NCBI GenBank assembly: GCA_039815145.1
Contig: JBCBZW010000048.1
Span: 1 to 33,925 of the forward strand
DNA: 33,925 bases
Reading direction: 5' to 3'
From: Pseudomonadota bacterium
Lineage (GTDB): Bacteria > Pseudomonadota > Gammaproteobacteria > Steroidobacterales > JBCBZW01
A program made the position numbers and the translations under genes. Shown in pieces: positions 1 to 8,676 of the stretch. The notes under the pieces were generated by a model. It was not told the DNA's origin, did not search any database, and was given only the letters and a program-made list of their open reading frames with translations. Position 1 is the first letter of the stretch; every line of letters starts with the position of its first letter.

Positions 1-494
1 CGGGGCGTGATGGCGCGCTGGAGTTGTGCGGGTGTGATGCGAAAGCCCAACTCAGGTCCCGCCGGGATGATCACCGGCTCGGCGTCTGCCAGGAGCGCCA
101 TGTCGGGGTAGGACACCCAGTAGGGCGCCGGGATGACCACCTCGTCGCCGGGATCGAGGAGCGCCTGGAAGCAGTTGTAGATCGCCTGCTTGCCGCCGCC
201 GCTCACAGCAATCTCGTCGCGCGAATACTCGAGCGCATTCTCGCGGGCGAATTTGGCGATGACGGCGTCCTTCAGGGCCCGCGTGCCGTCGACGGCGGTG
301 TACTTGGTCTCGCCGCGGGCGATCGCCTGCACCGCTGCTTCCTTGATGTGGGCCGGGGTGTCAAAATCGGGTTCTCCCGCGCCCAGACCGATTACGTCGC
401 GGCCCTCGGCCCGCATGGCGGCCGCCTTGGCCGTGACCACGACCGTCTGCGACGGCTTCGCCCGCGCGACACGCGCCGACAGCTCGATTCCCAT
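1..494 (-). CDS. Aspartate aminotransferase, class I PLP-dependent (5' part only)
   Basis: The minus-strand frame from an ATG at 494 runs off the left edge, giving about 164 residues. It begins [17 protein letters not shown] and contains [12 protein letters not shown] (about residues 36-47), the substrate-carboxylate-binding N-terminal signature of aspartate aminotransferase subgroup I-gamma/AatA. It continues with the YTAVDGT and [10 protein letters not shown] segments that lead into the cofactor-phosphate loop, and then PYWVSYPD. The family transfers an amino group between aspartate and 2-oxoglutarate using pyridoxal phosphate in the cytoplasm. The PLP lysine lies outside the window, so the fine substrate range cannot be judged. 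The gene is divergent from uvrB with only 36 bp between the two start codons. Confidence 0.93.
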   Translation of the reverse strand, partial: MGIELSARVARAKPSQTVVVTAKAAAMRAEGRDVIGLGAGEPDFDTPAHIKEAAVQAIARGETKYTAVDGTRALKDAVIAKFARENALEYSRDEIAVSGGGKQAIYNCFQALLDPGDEVVIPAPYWVSYPDMALLADAEPVIIPAGPELGFRITPAQLQRAITP

Positions 495-530
495 GTGGCG
501 ATCCCCGTGTTCGCTGCCCAGAGAGACCCG

Positions 531-2654
531 ATGGTAGAGCAAGTACGAGACGACCCCAACGAACGCGCGCACGGCGTGGCGACGGATGATCAGCGCCACC
601 AGCATCTGGACGTGGCGGTGGCGCCCTATCGGTTGACGGGCAAGCGCTTCGACCTCGCCGCCACCTACGAGCCCGCGGGCGACCAGCCGGCGGCCATCGC
701 CGAACTCGTGGAGGGGGTGGACGCAGGCCTCGCCCGCCAGACCCTGCTCGGTGTGACGGGCTCCGGTAAGACCTTTACCGTGGCCAACGTGGTGCACGCC
801 GTGCAGCGACCGACCCTGATCCTGGCCCACAACAAGACCCTCGCGGCCCAGCTCTACGGGGAGATGCGCGACTTCTTTCCCAATAACGCCGTTGAGTACT
901 TCGTCTCGTACTACGACTACTACCAGCCCGAGGCCTACGTGCCCGCCTCGGACACGTACATCGAGAAGGACGCCTCGATCAACCAGCACATCGAGCAGAT
1001 GCGCCTGTCCGCGACCAAGGCTCTGCTCGAGCGACCGGATGCCATCATCGTCGCCACCGTGTCGGCCATCTACGGCCTGGGCGACCCCGGCCTGTACCTC
1101 GGCATGGTGCTGCACCTGGTGCGCGGCGACACCATCGACCAGCGCGAGCTCCTGCGCCGACTGGCGGAGATGCAGTACACGCGCAACGAGGTGGAGCTGC
1201 GCCAAGGCACCTACCGCGTGCGCGGCGACGTGATCGACGTATTTCCCGCCGAGTCCGAGATGCAGGCCGTGCGCATCGAGCTCTTCGACGACGAGATCGA
1301 CTCGCTCGCCTTCTTCGATCCGCTGACGGGCGAAGTGTTGCGTAAGGTGCCGCGGCTCACGATCTACCCCAAAACCCACTACGTGACTCCGCGGGACGTG
1401 CTGCTGGAGGCGGTGGATAAGATCAAGGTGGAGCTGCGCGAGCGCTTGAACCAGCTCTACGATGCCAACAAATTGGTCGAGGCCCAGCGCCTCGAACAGC
1501 GCACGATGTTCGACATCGAGATGATCAACGAACTCGGCTATTGCTCGGGCATCGAGAACTACTCACGCTACCTCTCGGGACGCGAGGCGGGCCAGGCGCC
1601 GCCGACCCTGTTCGATTATCTGCCGGCCGACGCTTTGCTGATCGTGGACGAATCCCACGTGACCATCCCGCAGTTGGGCGCGATGTTTCGTGGCGACCGC
1701 TCGCGCAAGGAAACTCTCGTCGAATTCGGCTTCCGCTTGCCCTCGGCCCTCGACAATCGTCCGCTGCGCTTCGACGAGTGGGAGCAGCTGGCCCCGCAGA
1801 TGCTGTTCATCTCCGCCACGCCGGGGCCCTACGAGAAGGCCAATGCGGATCAGACCGTCGAGCAGGTCGTGCGCCCGACCGGGCTGATCGATCCCGTCAT
1901 CGAGGTGCGGCCCGTGGCGAGCCAGGTCGACGACGCGCTGTCGGAGATCAACCTGCGCGCCGCCGTGGACCAACGCGTGCTCATCACCACGCTCACCAAG
2001 CGCATGGCCGAGGACCTCACCGAGTACCTCAGCGAGCACGGCGTGCGCGTGCGCTACCTGCACTCCGATATCGACACGGTGGAGCGCACAGAGATCATTC
2101 GCGATCTGCGCCTGGGCAAGTTCGACGTGCTCGTGGGCATCAACCTGCTGCGCGAGGGGCTGGATATGCCCGAGGTGTCGCTGGTGACGATCCTCGACGC
2201 GGACAAGGAGGGGTTTCTGCGCTCGGAGGGATCGCTGATTCAGACCATCGGGCGTGCCGCGCGTCACGTCGACGGCAAGGCCATCCTCTACGCGGACAAG
2301 GTGACCGGCTCCATGGCCCGGGCGATCGAGGAGACCGAGCGGCGCCGCGAGAAGCAGCTCGAATTCAATAAGGAGCACGGCATCACGCCCCAGACCGTGC
2401 GCAAGGCGGTCGCCGACATCATGGAGGGGGCCTATCCCGGCGGCGGCGGACGGGGCCGGGATCGCAAGCGCGGTGCGAAGGACGCCAACGACAAGTACGC
2501 CAAGATGGCACCGGAGCAGCTCGCCAAGGAAATCGACAAGCTCGAGAAGCAGATGCTCAAGCACGCCCGCGAACTCGAGTTCGAGGAAGCGGCCAAGCTT
2601 CGCGATCAGATCGACAGGATCACCAAATCCGGACTGGGGCTCCAGTCGGGATAG
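531..2654 (+). CDS. uvrB: UvrABC excinuclease subunit B
   Basis: UvrB receives damaged DNA from UvrA, opens it locally, and recruits UvrC for dual incision in nucleotide excision repair. The 707-residue frame has Walker A GVTGSGKT at residues 74-81, the aromatic beta-hairpin [13 protein letters not shown], the helicase box DESH, SATPG, the motif V/VI stretch [15 protein letters not shown] ... QTIGRAARH, and a C-terminal UVR domain ([12 protein letters not shown]) that binds UvrC. The ATG at 531 follows a weak AGAGAG. In E. coli the Walker A motif lies about 35 residues closer to the start, so either this protein has a short N-terminal extension or translation begins at an in-frame GTG (612 or 618) or TTG (633). 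No CTG-N10-CAG LexA box is visible in the short divergent spacer. Confidence 0.97.
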   Translation: MVEQVRDDPNERAHGVATDDQRHQHLDVAVAPYRLTGKRFDLAATYEPAGDQPAAIAELVEGVDAGLARQTLLGVTGSGKTFTVANVVHAVQRPTLILAHNKTLAAQLYGEMRDFFPNNAVEYFVSYYDYYQPEAYVPASDTYIEKDASINQHIEQMRLSATKALLERPDAIIVATVSAIYGLGDPGLYLGMVLHLVRGDTIDQRELLRRLAEMQYTRNEVELRQGTYRVRGDVIDVFPAESEMQAVRIELFDDEIDSLAFFDPLTGEVLRKVPRLTIYPKTHYVTPRDVLLEAVDKIKVELRERLNQLYDANKLVEAQRLEQRTMFDIEMINELGYCSGIENYSRYLSGREAGQAPPTLFDYLPADALLIVDESHVTIPQLGAMFRGDRSRKETLVEFGFRLPSALDNRPLRFDEWEQLAPQMLFISATPGPYEKANADQTVEQVVRPTGLIDPVIEVRPVASQVDDALSEINLRAAVDQRVLITTLTKRMAEDLTEYLSEHGVRVRYLHSDIDTVERTEIIRDLRLGKFDVLVGINLLREGLDMPEVSLVTILDADKEGFLRSEGSLIQTIGRAARHVDGKAILYADKVTGSMARAIEETERRREKQLEFNKEHGITPQTVRKAVADIMEGAYPGGGGRGRDRKRGAKDANDKYAKMAPEQLAKEIDKLEKQMLKHARELEFEEAAKLRDQIDRITKSGLGLQSG
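2627..2652 (+). terminator. Inverted repeat at the end of uvrB
   Basis: GACTGG (2632-2637) pairs with CCAGTC (2642-2647) around a GGCT loop. The flanking ATCC (2627-2630) and GGAT (2649-2652) extend the stem across one G/G mismatch. It overlaps the uvrB stop codon at 2652-2654. No T-run follows, so it may be a 3'-end stabiliser or a weak terminator and not a classical intrinsic terminator. Confidence 0.35.
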
Positions 2655-2727
2655 CGCCACCGCACTCGGCCGTCCCAAGCCGCCGGTTACACCGCAAACC
2701 ACCCGCTCGTTTGTGCGAGGCGTTTCT

Positions 2728-2756
2728 TTGGAACTCGACGCGGACTCGCGTACCAT
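2728..2756 (+). promoter_or_regulatory. Candidate sigma-70 promoter for the PQQ alcohol dehydrogenase operon
   Basis: TTGGAA (2728-2733) and TACCAT (2751-2756) are separated by exactly 17 bp, each matching 4 of 6 consensus bases. It would give a leader of roughly 180 nt before the ATG at 2943. The spacing is ideal but the boxes are imperfect, and an activator would probably be needed. Confidence 0.35.
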
Positions 2757-2838
2757 CCTGAGCGCGCCACTGATTTTTGGACGAAAGCCCTAATTCGCGA
2801 TCGCTCGACCGTGAATTTCGGCCCCAAGGATCGAGATT

Positions 2839-2854
2839 CGTACGGGTTTGTACG
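2839..2854. promoter_or_regulatory. Short inverted repeat upstream of the alcohol dehydrogenase
   Basis: CGTAC (2839-2843) and GTACG (2850-2854) flank a 6-bp spacer. The symmetry suits a dimeric regulator. PQQ alcohol dehydrogenases of this type are commonly controlled by LuxR-family response regulators, but none is encoded in the window. The repeat is short enough to be chance. Confidence 0.25.
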
Positions 2855-2942
2855 TATGTGGAATCCGGCTTTCCGTGCTGATGGAGTCGGAGCTGGCCGC
2901 AATATCATCGGCGACGCACAACCATCCATGTGGGGAGAGATC

Positions 2943-4730
2943 ATGGGATCAAGACAACACGATGCAACGGTGCGGGGTGGGATTAGCCTGCTCGCCGCCA
3001 GCATCATCGCCTGCACCGCGCAAGCTGCGGCACCTGTTACCGACTCGGCCATCGTCAACGATGCTGCAACGACGGGTGACGTCGTCAGCTACGGCATGGG
3101 CACGAAAGGGCAGCGCTTCAGCCCGCTCACGCAGATTAACTCCAACAACGTTGACGGCATGGTGCCGGCTTGGGCCTTCTCGTTCGGCGGCGAAAAGCAG
3201 CGTGGTCAGGAGTCTCAGCCTCTCGTCCACGACGGTAAGATCTTCGTCACGGGCTCGTACTCGCGCCTGTACGCAATCGATGCCCGCACCGGTGAGGAGC
3301 TGTGGCAGTACGAACACCGCCTGCCGGACGGCATCCTGCCGTGTTGTGACGTGGTCAACCGCGGTGCCGCGCTCTACGACGACCTGGTGATCTTCGGCAC
3401 CCTGGACGCGCAGATCGTCGCCCTGAACCAAGACACCGGCAAGGTGGTTTGGAAGGAACGTATCGACGACTACAAGGCCGGCTACTCGCAGACGGCAGCC
3501 CCGCTGATCGTGAAGGGCATGGTCATCACCGGCGTGTCCGGCGGTGAGTTCGGCATCGTCGGCCGCGTGGAAGCGCGCGACGCGAAGACCGGCAAGATGG
3601 TCTGGACCCGCCCCACCGTCGAAGGCCACATGGGCTACATGAACGGTGAGGAGAACGGCATCAGCGGCGGCGCGGCCAACAAGACCTGGCCCGGCGACCT
3701 TTGGAAGACCGGTGGCGCAGCCACCTGGGCCGGCGGTACCTACGACCCCGACGTCGATCTGATTTTCTACGGCACCGGTAACCCGGCCCCGTGGAACGCG
3801 CACCTGCGCCCGGGCGACAACCTGTTCTCCACCTCCACGGTGGCGATCGATCCGGACGACGGCAAGATCAAGTGGCACTACCAGTTCACGCCGAACGACG
3901 GCTGGGACTACGACGGTGTGAACGAGACCGTGGCCTTCGACTACAAGAAACGTCGCAAGACCATCAAGGCTGCTGGTCACGCCGATCGCAACGGCTTCTT
4001 CTACGTCCTCAACCGCAAGAACGGCAAGCTGCTGAACGCGTTCCCGTTCGTCGATCGTATCGACTGGGCCGAAGGCATCGACCTGAAGACCGGCCGTCCG
4101 ATTGAAACCGGTCGTCGCCCTGGCGATCCCGCTGACAGCGTCGACGGCAAGAAGGGTGAGGACGTCTTCGTGGCACCTTCCTTCCTCGGCGGCAAGAACT
4201 GGATGCCGATGGCTTACAGCCCCGACACCGGTTACTTCTACGTACCCGCCAACGAGTGGGGCATGGACCTGTGGAACGAGCCCGTCGCCTACAAGCGCGG
4301 CGCTGCGTACCTCGGTGCAGGCTTTACCATCAAGCCCGTCTTCGACGACTACATCGGCGCCCTGCGTGCCTTCGATCCGAAGACCGGCGAGAAGGTGTGG
4401 GAAGTGAAGAACCAGGCGCCCCTGTGGGGCGGCGTGATGGCCACCGCAGGTAACCTCGTCTTCACGGGCACGCCTGAGGGTTACCTGAAGGCCTTCGATG
4501 CCAAGACGGGCGAGGAACTGTGGAAGTTCCAGACCGGTTCTGGCGTGGTCGGCTCGCCGATCACCTGGGAGATGGACGGTGACCAGTACGTGGCCGTGGC
4601 CTCGGGCTGGGGCGGTGCCGTGCCCCTGTGGGGCGGCGATGTGGCGAAGACGGTCAAGTACCTGAACCAGGGCGGTAGCCTGTGGGTGTTCAAGCTGCCG
4701 TCCAGCGTCCGCGCGGCTAGCACCAACTAA
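2943..4730 (+). CDS. PQQ-dependent (quinoprotein) alcohol dehydrogenase, lanthanide-type signature
   Basis: This is a periplasmic type I quinoprotein alcohol dehydrogenase that oxidises primary alcohols with pyrroloquinoline quinone and passes electrons to a cytochrome c. The ATG at 2943 follows GGGGAGAGA and gives 595 residues with a signal peptide ending near AQAAA. Eight-bladed propeller repeats are visible as recurring W-motifs ([36 protein letters not shown]). The adjacent cysteines of the PQQ-capping disulphide are C134-C135 (LPCCDVV). The active-site stretch WDYDGVNE contains catalytic Asp322 and a second Asp at 324. That Asp+2 is the lanthanide ligand in XoxF and PedH, and is replaced by Ala in MxaF and by Ser in calcium-type PedE. 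Substrate (ethanol-type or methanol-type) is not decided by the sequence alone. It is the first gene of a five-gene operon. Confidence 0.93.
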   Translation: MGSRQHDATVRGGISLLAASIIACTAQAAAPVTDSAIVNDAATTGDVVSYGMGTKGQRFSPLTQINSNNVDGMVPAWAFSFGGEKQRGQESQPLVHDGKIFVTGSYSRLYAIDARTGEELWQYEHRLPDGILPCCDVVNRGAALYDDLVIFGTLDAQIVALNQDTGKVVWKERIDDYKAGYSQTAAPLIVKGMVITGVSGGEFGIVGRVEARDAKTGKMVWTRPTVEGHMGYMNGEENGISGGAANKTWPGDLWKTGGAATWAGGTYDPDVDLIFYGTGNPAPWNAHLRPGDNLFSTSTVAIDPDDGKIKWHYQFTPNDGWDYDGVNETVAFDYKKRRKTIKAAGHADRNGFFYVLNRKNGKLLNAFPFVDRIDWAEGIDLKTGRPIETGRRPGDPADSVDGKKGEDVFVAPSFLGGKNWMPMAYSPDTGYFYVPANEWGMDLWNEPVAYKRGAAYLGAGFTIKPVFDDYIGALRAFDPKTGEKVWEVKNQAPLWGGVMATAGNLVFTGTPEGYLKAFDAKTGEELWKFQTGSGVVGSPITWEMDGDQYVAVASGWGGAVPLWGGDVAKTVKYLNQGGSLWVFKLPSSVRAASTN

Positions 4731-4740
4731 GTGAACCACT

Positions 4741-4780
4741 GTGAGCGTCACCGGGAGGGGGAACCTCCCGGTGCGCTCAC
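4741..4780 (+). terminator. Strong hairpin between alcohol dehydrogenase and cytochrome genes
   Basis: GTGAGCG (4741-4747) plus CACCGGGAGG (4749-4758) pair with CCTCCCGGTG (4764-4773) plus CGCTCAC (4774-4780). This makes a 17-bp stem with one bulged T and a GGGAA loop. No T-run follows. It lies inside the operon, so it is more likely an mRNA-stabilising or attenuating element that lets the dehydrogenase be expressed above the downstream genes than a full stop. Confidence 0.65.
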
Positions 4781-4856
4781 GGCCCAACAACCGTAGACCA
4801 AGACTCGTAGGCGCTGGGTGACACCCGTGGTGGCACCTTGGGCAAGGAAGAGGACG

Positions 4857-5291
4857 ATGAGCATCAAGAACCGCAAAGCTGCAGCACTGGCTGCTGGTGC
4901 ATTGACCGGCGCGCTGGCGTCCGTCGTGGCCTTCGGGCACGGCGACGTGACTCCGCAGCCGATCGACACCACCCACTTGCCCCAGTTGGGCGAGGAGTGG
5001 CTGGAACTGAATCCCTTCGAGGGCAATGCCGATGCGATCGAACTGGGTTCGTCGGCCTACAATCAGAACTGTGCTCGCTGCCACGGCCTCGGGGCCGTCA
5101 GCGGTGGCATCGCGCCGGACTTGCGCGAATTGCCGTCGGACGCCGAGGGCGATGAGTGGTTCATCTACCGTGCGCGCAACGGCGCCATCCGCAACGGCAT
5201 CACTTACATGCCGAAGTTCGAGGGCATATTGAGTCAAGAGGCGCTGTGGTCGATTCGCGCCTGGCTCGTGACCAAAGCCGTGGAGAGTTGA
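4857..5291 (+). CDS. Cytochrome c-550, PedF-like electron acceptor
   Basis: This 144-residue periplasmic cytochrome c most likely takes electrons from the quinoprotein encoded just upstream. The ATG at 4857 follows AAGGAAGAGG. A signal peptide (KNRKAAALAAGALTGALAS, cleaved around AFG-H) precedes the mature domain. The haem-binding motif CARCH is at residues 72-76 and the likely axial Met is M118 in TYMPKF. Overall it resembles the PedF family that accompanies ethanol-type PQQ dehydrogenases. The next gene starts 6 bp after the stop codon. Confidence 0.9.
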   Translation: MSIKNRKAAALAAGALTGALASVVAFGHGDVTPQPIDTTHLPQLGEEWLELNPFEGNADAIELGSSAYNQNCARCHGLGAVSGGIAPDLRELPSDAEGDEWFIYRARNGAIRNGITYMPKFEGILSQEALWSIRAWLVTKAVES

Positions 5292-5297
5292 CGGTTG

Positions 5298-6161
5298 ATG
5301 CGTCTTAGTGTGGCTCTGCAGACCCTGGCCTTCGCCGGGGTTTGCGCATTCTGGGGGACGGTCGGTGTGGCCCAGGAGGTCCCGGCGACGCAACGTCCTG
5401 GCGAGCTTTCCGTGGCCGTGTACGCCGATTACCCGCCGTTCTCCTCGCGCAGCCCCGAGGGGCGCCTCGTCGGCATCGACGTGGATATCGCCCACGCCCT
5501 GGCGGAAGCTTTGGGGCTACGTCTTTCCCTTCGTGAGCAGGGCGCCGACGAATCCGTCGAGGACGACCTGCGCAACGCGGTGTGGAAGGGACACTACCTG
5601 GGCGGCGGTACGGCGGACGTGATGTTGCACGTGCCGATCGATCCGGTGTTCGCGGCGCGTAACGATCAGGTGGCCTTCGTGGCGCCTTACTATCGCGAGC
5701 ACGTCCTGATGGCTTTTCGGGAAGACAAGGTCGCAGAGGGCGAGGTGACCCCCGGCAGCATGGTGTCGCTCACCGTCGGCGTGGAGATCGACACGTTGGC
5801 CGATACGTTCCTGTTGAGCGCCATGGGCGGTCGACTGCGGGAGAACGTGCGTCACTACGCAACGATGCCCCTGGCCGTGGAGGCACTGCTCGCGGGCGAA
5901 GTGGATGCGGTGGTTGGCAACTCGGTGGAAGTGCAGTCGTTCGCCGGGCAGGCGCCGGGCATTGCCCTGAGTCGTGTGGCATTGCCTGGGTTGCGCACCA
6001 CTCAGTGGGATCTCGGTGCTGCCGTCAAGGCGCAGGCCGGTGATGACCTCGGCGCCCGCCTGAACGAGGCGATGGTCGACTTGCAGCAATCTGGTCAGCT
6101 CGATCTGATCTTCCGGCGCCACGGCGCGGATCGTGTCGCCGCCGGGATCAGCCCGCGCTAG
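5298..6161 (+). CDS. Quinoprotein-dehydrogenase-associated periplasmic substrate-binding protein
   Basis: This 287-residue protein has a signal peptide (LAFAGVCAFWGTVGVAQ) and the periplasmic-binding-protein-type-2 fold opening: SVAVYADYPPFSS, then GIDVDIAHALAEALG, then later VAFVAPYYREHVLMAF. The same family (XoxJ/MxaJ/PedG-like) recurs beside PQQ alcohol dehydrogenases and is thought to assist dehydrogenase maturation or cofactor/metal handling and not transport, because no permease or ATPase accompanies it. That is true here too. The ATG at 5298 is preferred over the TTG at 5295; GGAGAG lies upstream. Confidence 0.85.
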   Translation: MRLSVALQTLAFAGVCAFWGTVGVAQEVPATQRPGELSVAVYADYPPFSSRSPEGRLVGIDVDIAHALAEALGLRLSLREQGADESVEDDLRNAVWKGHYLGGGTADVMLHVPIDPVFAARNDQVAFVAPYYREHVLMAFREDKVAEGEVTPGSMVSLTVGVEIDTLADTFLLSAMGGRLRENVRHYATMPLAVEALLAGEVDAVVGNSVEVQSFAGQAPGIALSRVALPGLRTTQWDLGAAVKAQAGDDLGARLNEAMVDLQQSGQLDLIFRRHGADRVAAGISPR

Positions 6162-6194
6162 CGACGGGCGAGCGGACGCGTCTTTGGAGTTTTG

Positions 6195-6986
6195 ATGAAC
6201 ACATCACGCCTGTATCGCTTGCCCCTGGCGGGACTGCTCTTGTCAGCGGGTGCCCTCGCGCTGGCGGACGCAACCCACCAATCCACGCCGGTCGATCCGT
6301 TGGGGTCGCCCATGTGGAACACGATGCACGACCGGGTGCTCGACGGCTTGCCCTACGTATTCGACGAACGGGTGGAAGTGCTGGCACCGCCCGCGGCTGA
6401 GAACCCTGCCAACGTGCCGGTGATGGTCCGCGTCGACGGGCTGCCCAACGTCCAGCGAATGGTTGTGTTCACCGACCTCAACCCGATCCAGAAGGTGCTC
6501 GAGTACATCCCCGAGCGCCTCAGCGCGTCGATCGGCCTGCGCCTGAAGTTGGAGCAAGCGAGCCCCGTTCGCGCGGCCGTGTTGACCGACGAGGGGATCT
6601 GGCACGTCGGCGGCATGTGGGTGGACGCCGCCGGAGGCGGGTGCACCGCGCCGAGCAACGGTCGCGCGCAAGGCAATTGGGCCGAGACCCTGGGGCAGAT
6701 CAGCTATCGCACCTGGGCCGATGAGGATCGCTTGCGCCGCCTGCGCGTGCGTGTGATGCATCCTATGGACACGGGGCTCGCTCCGGGTATCCCCGCCTTC
6801 TACATCGAGCGCCTGGAACTGCATGACGAGGAGGGTGAGCTGCTAGGCCGCCTGTTGACCTACGAGCCGATCAGCGAGAACCCCTTCTTCACCTTGGATT
6901 TCGGTCAGGGTCAGGAGGCCGTCAAGGCGGTCCGCCTCAGTGGCCGGGACATCAACGGCAACCGCTTCGAGCAACGGATCGAGTAG
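6195..6986 (+). CDS. Quinoprotein-dehydrogenase-associated SoxYZ-like carrier protein
   Basis: This 263-residue exported protein (leader ending near ALALADA) resembles the fused SoxY/SoxZ carrier seen next to PQQ dehydrogenases. The SoxY-like half (about residues 40-155) ends in a flexible GGGC segment with Cys150 (GGGCTAPS), equivalent to the SoxY cysteine that carries a covalent sulphur adduct. The SoxZ-like half follows (RVMHPMDTG, then PAFYIERLELHDEEG). No other sox genes are present, so sulphur oxidation is unlikely to be its role. What it carries is unknown. The stop codon overlaps the next start by 1 nt (TAGTG). Confidence 0.85.
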   Translation: MNTSRLYRLPLAGLLLSAGALALADATHQSTPVDPLGSPMWNTMHDRVLDGLPYVFDERVEVLAPPAAENPANVPVMVRVDGLPNVQRMVVFTDLNPIQKVLEYIPERLSASIGLRLKLEQASPVRAAVLTDEGIWHVGGMWVDAAGGGCTAPSNGRAQGNWAETLGQISYRTWADEDRLRRLRVRVMHPMDTGLAPGIPAFYIERLELHDEEGELLGRLLTYEPISENPFFTLDFGQGQEAVKAVRLSGRDINGNRFEQRIE

Positions 6987-7963
6987 TGGGCGAGCGAGCG
7001 CAGAACTGGTTGGGTCTCGGACTCGCGTTAGTGGTGGCGTGCGCCGCCCAAGCGCAGCAGGCCGACGACCGCTACGCCTACACACTCGATGCCACGCAGA
7101 TTGCGGACGGCACCTGGTGGGTAGCCGGCGAGATCGAGCACTTCACGATGGCCAACGGTGGCCGCATCGCCAACCTCGGGTTCATCAGCACGAGTGTGGG
7201 CACCGTGGTGATCGACACGGGCACCTCGCTGGCCCACGGCAAGGCCCTGCGGGCGCTCATCGAGCAGACGGTGGATTCACCGATCGTGCGCGTGTTCAAC
7301 ACCCATCAACATCCCGACCACGTGCTCGGTAACGGTGCCTTCGCGGACGTGCCCATCGAGGCTCTGGCCGCGACCCGAGATGGCCTGCGTGAGAACGGCG
7401 GTGCGCTCCTCGACAACGTGTATCGCATGTTGGGCCCGTGGATGCGGGGCACGGAGCTGCAGCTGCCGACGGCGGAGGCGACCCCCCGCACGATGACGCT
7501 CGGCGATCACGAGCTGGAGATCCTCGCCTTCGATGGCCATACGGACGGCGACCTCGTGATCTACGACCGCACCACAGGCGTGCTGTTCTGTGGCGATCTC
7601 TGCTTCCACCAACGGGCGCCGACCACACCGGATGCGGACATCGACCGTTGGTTGGCGACGCTGCGAGCCCTGGACGCCCTTGGCGCGAAGCAGATCGTCC
7701 CCGGCCACGGCCCCATCATCGGCGCCGAGGACTCCGCCCTACGCCTGAACGCCGACTACCTCGAGTGGTTGGACGGGCTCGTACGGGCGGCGGTGGAGGA
7801 GGGGCGCTTGATGCCCGAGTTGATGGAGCAGCCGCTGCCGGCGCGCTTCGGTCCCATCTCCTCGCCGCGCGCCGAGTACGCGCGATCGATCATGCACCTC
7901 TACCCGCTGTACGAGGCCGCACTGTTTGGTCCCGCCGAAGGGGGCGATGGGGGTCAGCGGTAG
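6986..7963 (+). CDS. Metallo-beta-lactamase-fold hydrolase of the quinoprotein relay system (SoxH-like)
   Basis: This 325-residue protein starts at GTG 6986, overlapping the SoxYZ-like stop. A signal peptide (LGLGLALVVACAAQAQ) exports it. The metallo-beta-lactamase metal ligands are visible: HQHPDH at 107-112, H185 (DGHTDGD), D204 (CGD) and H241 (PGHGP). It belongs with the SoxH-related zinc hydrolases found beside PQQ dehydrogenases and SoxYZ-like carriers, and plausibly releases whatever is loaded on the carrier's Cys. Its subtype and substrate cannot be assigned. It is the last gene of the operon and its 3' end overlaps the convergent lipoprotein gene by 10 bp. Confidence 0.88.
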   Translation: MGERAQNWLGLGLALVVACAAQAQQADDRYAYTLDATQIADGTWWVAGEIEHFTMANGGRIANLGFISTSVGTVVIDTGTSLAHGKALRALIEQTVDSPIVRVFNTHQHPDHVLGNGAFADVPIEALAATRDGLRENGGALLDNVYRMLGPWMRGTELQLPTAEATPRTMTLGDHELEILAFDGHTDGDLVIYDRTTGVLFCGDLCFHQRAPTTPDADIDRWLATLRALDALGAKQIVPGHGPIIGAEDSALRLNADYLEWLDGLVRAAVEEGRLMPELMEQPLPARFGPISSPRAEYARSIMHLYPLYEAALFGPAEGGDGGQR

Positions 7964-8676
7964 TCGACCAGTTCGTACTGGATCGAGCCACCCTCGAAGA
8001 GATCCGCCTCCAGCGGTTCCTCACGCAGGAGTTTCACCAAGCCCACGCCCGGTGCGTACCACTCGGTCTGCGTGATCGGCACGGTGATGAAGCCCTGGCG
8101 CGCATCGCCGTAGAGCTCGAGGGAACCTTCCCCCACCACCCGCACGCAGTTCTCGAAACGTCCCGCCGGGGTGGTGATGATGTCGTCGGTGGCCTCGATG
8201 ATCATCGTGAGGGAGATCGAGAACTGCACCGATAGATCCGCACCCAAGGGCACCGTTCGGCGCAGGGCGTAGGGGTGGGTCGACAGCTGCCAGGTACTGC
8301 CCAAGGTCGGCGGCAACGGCAGCACCTGGCGCGCGGGCACGTCGCGCTGGGCCTCGAGTTCGGTGGCGTTGCGAAGGGCGATTCGCTCGATGCTGGCGTC
8401 GCTGCGGGTGAAGTGGTACTCGTTGCCGAGCACATCGAAGCGCCGGTACACCCGACCCGGCACCCCTTGCACTTTGATCGGCTTGAGCGTGCGAACCTCA
8501 TGCAGCGGCAACCCGGCGGGCGGCGTGGGAGCGCCCTTCACGTCCACCCGGTAGGTCCATTCGTGTCCCGGTTGCAGGGGGAAGAAGTCGCTGGGATCAG
8601 CGGATCGCGTACACCCGTTGAGGCCAACGAATACCAGGGCAACGATGCCGAATCGACGAAGGAGGGCGTTGCTCAT
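7954..8676 (-). CDS. Uncharacterised lipoprotein, last gene of an ExbB/ExbD-type operon
   Basis: This 240-residue protein has a type II signal peptide and lipobox LNGC (Cys22), so it is probably anchored in the outer membrane. The mature part is beta-rich, beginning FFPLQPGHEWTYRVDVKG and containing TTPAGRFENCVRV and TEWYAPGVGLVKL. That pattern recurs in small proteobacterial lipoproteins of unknown function that open with a W-x-Y strand and end near a gly-val-gly-x-v motif. The ATG overlaps the upstream stop by 4 nt, indicating coupled translation in a four-gene operon. I do not recognise a function. Confidence 0.8.
   Translation of the reverse strand: MSNALLRRFGIVALVFVGLNGCTRSADPSDFFPLQPGHEWTYRVDVKGAPTPPAGLPLHEVRTLKPIKVQGVPGRVYRRFDVLGNEYHFTRSDASIERIALRNATELEAQRDVPARQVLPLPPTLGSTWQLSTHPYALRRTVPLGADLSVQFSISLTMIIEATDDIITTPAGRFENCVRVVGEGSLELYGDARQGFITVPITQTEWYAPGVGLVKLLREEPLEADLFEGGSIQYELVDYR

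Noticed and set aside
495-530. SOS (LexA) box in front of uvrB
   Set aside because: The 36-bp divergent spacer contains no CTG-N10-CAG palindrome or close variant.
2949-5495. Long minus-strand open frame across the alcohol dehydrogenase and cytochrome genes
   Set aside because: The opposite strand encodes complete, motif-rich proteins, and the minus-strand product is His/Val/Arg-rich in the manner of antisense frames.
6195-7963. Sulphur-oxidation (sox) cluster
   Set aside because: Only SoxYZ-like and SoxH-like proteins are present, inside a PQQ dehydrogenase operon; soxA, soxX, soxB and soxCD are absent.
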